This document shows, piece after piece, positions 19,697 to 23,924 of a DNA stretch of 23,924 nt. This DNA is from Mnemiopsis leidyi (taxonomy: Eukaryota > Ctenophora > Tentaculata > Lobata > Bolinopsidae). Every line of letters starts with the position of its first letter. Position 1 is the stretch's first letter. The DNA is taken from positions 6,928 through 30,851 of the forward strand of contig JH154019.1 of assembly GCA_000226015.1 (NCBI GenBank), read 5' to 3'. The translations under genes and the position numbers were made by a program. The notes beneath the pieces are model-generated. The model worked only from the letters and a program-made list of their open reading frames with translations, ran no database searches and was not told the DNA's origin.

Positions 19697-21130
19697 ACTG
19701 ATAAAAATTACTAAACCTTCCCAGATTATTAGCCCAATATTAATTTTTTTCTGATTGTTCGTTACCCATCGTAGATTGTCGTAGGCTGTATGACCGTTCA
19801 CCGGTGTTATTCAGCGAGAAACCAAATGTGTCCTGGTACCAATGAAACAGCTGAACGTATCACAGATTATTATCTGCAGTGCCCTCTTATTAACTAAATC
19901 GTCATCATATTTCAAATCAGTAGGTTCGCGGGAGGGTCCTATGTTGTTAATTCAATGAAGTTTGCTCATTCCGTTTGTATTATTTTCCGACCAATATATG
20001 AACTGTGAATCATAGATCTTCAAATGAGATCCAGATTCTTTATACATTTCATGCTAAAACTACATTTGAATTTAACTACTTTGTTTTTGTGAAAACTTAA
20101 ATTGATTTTAACATAGTAGTATTAGTAATCGATTTTGTGTGTGACATGCCCCTCTAATTTATATCAGTATTTAGATTCGTCGACTAATGATTATTTGTCG
20201 TCTTTTACGAGTGGGAAACGACACTTCCAGAATGGATATTCTTCTGTTCAATTCACAATTGTGTGGGTTAATGTTGAGTATTTTATGAATAAGTATAAGG
20301 ATATTCATAAATATTGGACTGACTTTTCCTTTTTCACTTTTTATCATGGCCTGCACCTGACAATAGTCTGGGTAGCAATGTTAAACTTAAAGGATATCTT
20401 AATTTCGATTTTGAGATCCAAACAACCAAAAATCAAATTGGGATCTTTCCCGCGCTTTTGAAGGCAGGAAAGTAGGTAGTACTATTTATGTGTAGGATGT
20501 ATGTTGTAATGCAGGATATGCACTATTATAGTTGATACTTATAGTAGATAACAGGTTGCTACCCAACTGTTGAACAAATAGCAACATAATTGTGATGGAA
20601 TTTGAAAAATGCTCCAAAAGCGGCATTTATGTACATGGCCACGAATGTTGATATTTTAAACCACGCAAAATCATAAACGCTTCCTACTAATTTTCAGAGA
20701 CCGTTTACAGAATATGAAAAGCAATGTTTGTTGTGAGGAATTCGTTATTATAACTACGGTATTCGCTTCTTTGTGTGGGATTCGTTTTTATTTTGACTAA
20801 GAACGAAAATCTGGTGTTTATTTTTGTTTTGCCATATCTGGCGTTAATTTTCGTTTTGCCATAGCATGTTTGAAAGCGTTCGGCTTTTTTTGAAGAAAGG
20901 ACGAACTTGTCAAGCTGTTATGCTTTGAAATACCCAACACAAAAAAATTCTTGTGGTTTAATCGTTTCTCCTATGGAACCTCAAATACAAAGACTCTTAA
21001 ACCTTGAATGTATAGATAATCATTCGGTGTCAATTAGTATTTGCAAACTGTTAACCTATAAAGTGCCTGTGACATAGTCTGTTGTTGACTGTTGATAGTC
21101 ACAAAGCCTGATGTAATTTTCTTTGTCCAT
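19697..21130. other. 3' flank of TBC1D31 and intergenic DNA, no gene recognised
   Basis: No AATAAA is obvious soon after the TBC1D31 stop. The 108-codon frame at 20135-20461 has an irregular composition and no domain, and it overlaps an opposite-strand frame, so it is taken as chance. A short direct repeat (tggcgttaattttcgttttgccata and a close variant) lies at about 20811-20864. Confidence 0.45.
19936..19948. repeat. Solo match to the MITE terminal repeat
   Basis: gtcctatgttgtt here is identical to 13 nt of the right terminal repeat of the MITE at 16978-17100. No partner end was found nearby, so it is a fragment, one end of a decayed copy, or chance. Confidence 0.45.
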
Positions 21131-21295
21131 CTGTCAAGCAATAATTGACAGCTCGACCGTGACTGAGACAACGTGACCAATCACGTGACCTGATGTGTTG
21201 GGCGTGCCTCGGGGCGGCCATCACGCACCAACTTGTCACATCATCATTGTTAATGTCAGTCGCATATATAGTGTCCCACGTTCGTACGGCACAGT
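21131..21295 (+). promoter_or_regulatory. Candidate Pol II promoter (CCAAT, E-box, TATA)
   Basis: In order: a 7-bp inverted repeat ctgtcaa/ttgacag (21131-21151), a CCAAT box (21177-21181) fused to the palindromic E-box tcacgtga (21181-21188, with gac it fits USF/TFEB-type sites), and a TATA-like catatatag (21263-21271). A start near 21293 (ca in gcacagtaa) is at the usual distance. No open reading frame follows at once, but gtgaga at 21419-21424 could be the donor of a non-coding first exon. The gene it would serve is not recognised in this window. Confidence 0.4.
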
Positions 21296-22696
21296 AATCT
21301 GTAACCGAGAATACATAATGTACACACAAGATAAGAAACCGAAATAGAGAAAACGGACACGTGCACTGGTAGGCGGGTGCTGTATTTTTACAGGAGGTAA
21401 AGTGAACGGGAAGCCGGGGTGAGAATTCTTGATTACGTCCTTCTTAAGATTAGGGGAAGGCTCGAGGTGTAAAAAGTTGTATTATTAAGTCTTAGCAAGC
21501 AGGGACCTATTGGTTTTATTAATTGTACCACCGGGAAGCCAGTCAGACCTAATTGTTGATATGCTAATGTTGCTCCTTCGAGTGTTTTATCTTGGAAGGG
21601 TGGACTCTCGCTCGCCTTCTTCTTCTGAGACTGTACTGTTCGTGTTCATCGAAGGATGTAATGTCCTTCTGTTTGTCTTTATGTCTTCGTTAAAAATTTA
21701 ATAGGCTAATTTGTACGGGAACTCCGAAAGTAATTTGGGATACTTTCGATTTTCTAAATTTGAGCCTACTGTAATCTCTCCTGAGTTCCGTTGTCGGTCT
21801 AATCTTGATGTTTTGTTCCTTCTGCAGTTGTTCACAGAGTTATCAAAAAAACTCCCCGCAAATTGAGAACACTCGACTGGTGAAATTCAGATCTTGAACA
21901 TTCCCTTTTGATTTACAATTATAGTTCACATTGGTCCAAAGTTTGAAAATTACATAGGTCCGAAGTTTGAAAATTCAAATTGGTCCGAAGTTTGAAAATA
22001 GTTTAAGTCCTTGAGATGCAGTAACTTACTTTTATGCAATTTGTAATTTGTATCTCTTCTTTCTACTTTTAGTAAAAAGGTGGAAGACTAAATAGTAATT
22101 AAGACCTAAAAGTGACCTATAAATGTTTCGTTATCGAAAGATGTGTCGATATTACATTTCTCCTTTTCCAGAAACACCAATACTAATATACAATTCATAA
22201 GTGTACCACATTTTAATTAAGTAGAAACAGTTACGGAATTATATTAATTTGACCTCCGTTCTATAGAGTTCTATACGAATAGATCATTTGCTAGCTGATA
22301 AATCTTATCCGTCTAAATTGAACCTCATAATCATGAGTCATCAGTTCAATACAATCGTGTGGCGATATTTTGTTGATTTTCCCCTAACGAAGTTACACAA
22401 TTGCATATTATTGCGGGGCGAGGTCAATTGTCACTACTGTATAAATTTTTATTGATAACCACAACCAAGGTCTGCATAATTTTACAGATTTAATTCGACT
22501 TCCTTGAACCCATAAACCCATAAATATAATTTTACGCATTTAACTGGATTGCTATACTAATGACGTGATTACAGCCCGAGTAAGAGCGACTTAATAATGA
22601 TAAACAGAAGGTTAAGAGGCTGTCAGATACCAACGCCATTTGTCTCCCGCTGGTTCCGCAGACAAAACGTGCATGCTGCAAGGCACAGCGTTTGTA
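21296..22696. other. No gene recognised downstream of the promoter candidate
   Basis: Short open frames only (the 63-codon frame at 21510-21701 has no domain). A 24-25 bp direct repeat of ggtccgaagtttgaaaat occurs three times at 21933-22000, and cccataaa is doubled near 22509-22524. It could be the first intron of a gene lying beyond the window. Confidence 0.4.
21933..22000. repeat. Three-copy direct repeat, 24-25 bp
   Basis: ggtccaaagtttgaaaat at 21933, and ggtccgaagtttgaaaat at 21957 and 21982, with short variable spacers. Confidence 0.85.
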
Positions 22697-23088
22697 TTCA
22701 GAATAAGTTACATTTATAGGTAGATTATTGTCGGGATACCTGTGAGTTTTTGTTCAGAATAAGTTAAATTTATAGGTAGATTATTGTTGGGATACCTGTG
22801 AGTTTGTATTCAGAACAAGTTAAATTTATAGGTAGATTATTGTTGAGAAACCTGTGAGTTTGTATTCAAAATAAGTTAAATTTATAGGTAAATTATTGTT
22901 GGGATACCTGTGAGTTTGTATTCAGAATAAGTTAAATTTATAAGTAGATTATTGTTTGGATACCTGTGAGTTTGTATTCAGAATAAGTTAAATTTATAGG
23001 TGGATTATTGTTGGGATACCTGTGAGTTTGTATTCAGAATAAGTTAAATTTATAGGTGAATTATTGTTGGGATACCTGTGAGTTGTGG
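22697..23088. repeat. 56-bp tandem array, seven copies
   Basis: Seven head-to-tail copies start at 22697, 22753, 22809, 22865, 22921, 22977 and 23033, all exactly 56 bp apart. They share ttcagaataagttaaattta and gggatacctgtgag and differ at a few positions per copy (for example gaacaagtt in copy 3, caaaataag in copy 4). Constant length without indels suggests recent amplification by unequal crossover or slippage. No coding frame is kept. Confidence 0.92.
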
Positions 23089-23489
23089 CTAACCATGACG
23101 ACGTTGCGAGATAAAGTTAGAACAGGACACAGCCTGCCGTAGCACTATAGTTAAAACATTCTAAATCCAGAGAGAACAGATAAGTATGCATGCAAAGTCA
23201 GCAGCGTATCGAGGCCGATATGGATATTAGAAGATATGACGAAAGTTCGTAATTCACAATAATATTCAAGTGCACAATAATATTATAGTGCACAATAATT
23301 TTGAAAGAATTTCCCTTGAAGCAATCAGACGAAACAAATGCTTGATCAAACTGTGAGAATTAAAACATCTTTATGAGGTTCATAGTACTTTCGAGTTCAT
23401 CCTAAGTGAACCTAAAAATAAAAGGTGATGTTAGTTTAAAACTAGACTAAAAACTCAAACTGTCAAAAAAGGTAGAAACACGGAAAAAA
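23089..23489. other. Intergenic DNA and probable 3' end of the Penelope-like element
   Basis: Holds a three-fold repeat around gtgcacaataatatt (about 23255-23300). The part next to 23490 would be the 3' untranslated region of the minus-strand element; its boundary is not visible. Confidence 0.4.
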
Positions 23490-23924
23490 CTATCTGTAAA
23501 GTAAAGGGATTGAAAAGGGGTTGTTAAGGTTTAGGCCATGGGGTTTCAAAGTGTTCAAAATGTGTATAAATTTATGTTCTTTCACATCTAAAATTTTAGG
23601 ACTACAAAAATCTATTAGGGCTACAGTGTAATTCTTGTCAAAATCATCTCTATCCTTTAAATTATGGTCAGAAAATAAATGCAATCCTAAGGCATATTCG
23701 TCAGAATCGTCATCAAAATCTTTAAGATCACACAACTTGTAAAAAGAGCGGCGATGTTCCCCAACTCTTGTTCTAAGGTGTCGAGTAGATCTCCCAACAT
23801 AACGTTTACAACAAAGTTTGCACTCAAAAACATATATAATGTTATACGAGGAACAAGATCCTCCAACAGTTTTGACAACACTGTCTTTGTGGGCAAATGA
23901 AGTTTTTTCAGACACCATTCTACA
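23490..23924 (-). mobile_element. Penelope-like retroelement, C-terminal GIY-YIG endonuclease, runs off the window
   Basis: The minus-strand frame is open from the window edge to a stop at 23490-23492. It shows the GIY-YIG nuclease pattern: NIIYVFECKLC (the GIY strand, with the Cys pair usual in Penelope elements), then KRYVGRSTRHLRTRVGEH (the YIG strand with the catalytic Arg and a His), then KEHKFIHILNTLKPHGLN, with the metal-binding Glu and the hallmark ending P.GLN. This Cys-bearing form with the GLN tail is typical of EN+ Penelope-like elements, where it follows the reverse transcriptase. The RT would lie to the right, outside the window. No stop or shift breaks the 140 or so visible residues, so the copy is fairly young or still intact. 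A host GIY-YIG protein is less likely. Confidence 0.82.

Noticed and set aside
20135..20461. 108-codon open frame on +
   Set aside because: No recognised family, hydrophobic and random-looking, no start or splice context; an opposite-strand frame overlaps it.
23687..23896. Second minus-strand frame over the Penelope-like element
   Set aside because: Shadow frame of the GIY-YIG coding sequence with no domain of its own.

Overview
The window is nuclear DNA from an invertebrate animal. It is AT-rich, its genes are split by short introns (mostly 80-650 bp) with GT/AG ends, and it is full of transposon debris and tandem repeats. A run of 10 N marks an assembly join. The mix of a ciliary gene, a LINE, a tRNA-derived SINE and a Penelope-like element fits a marine invertebrate such as a cnidarian, lophotrochozoan or invertebrate deuterostome. 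The sequence alone does not fix the phylum.

Two host genes are supported. (1) On the + strand, 12324-19696, I could rebuild a full 22-exon gene for the TBC1D31 (WDR67) orthologue. All phases agree and give about 1017 residues: N-terminal WD40 repeats, a TBC domain without the usual catalytic residues, then a long coiled coil. In vertebrates this protein works at centriolar satellites and the base of the cilium. (2) On the - strand, 3696 down to 2467, four in-phase exons encode a kelch-repeat protein most like KLHDC1/KLHDC2. Its last blades are not found in the remaining sequence to the left.

Layout: 1-2460 has no gene, but holds a 15-bp minisatellite and a strong AT hairpin. 2467-3696 is the kelch gene. 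3929-4521 is a probable non-autonomous inverted-repeat element. About 4787-5851 is a decayed LINE reverse transcriptase split by a tRNA-derived SINE. 6300-7700 has weak coding relics, one resembling a LINE ORF1. 8490-9275 is a GC-rich, hairpin-dense region with two interleaved inverted repeats. 10348-11269 has hairpins, the N gap and duplicated gap flanks. 12324-19696 is TBC1D31, with a minisatellite in intron 6 and a 123-bp MITE in intron 16. 19697-21130 shows no gene. About 21131-21420 looks like an orphan promoter. 22697-23088 is a 56-bp tandem array. 23490-23924 (-) is the C-terminal GIY-YIG endonuclease domain of a Penelope-like retroelement that runs off the window.

The most interesting observation is that the intron 6 minisatellite of TBC1D31 is built from units resembling the RFX X-box, the regulatory motif of ciliary genes, and sits inside a ciliary gene. 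One unit fits the nematode X-box consensus exactly.
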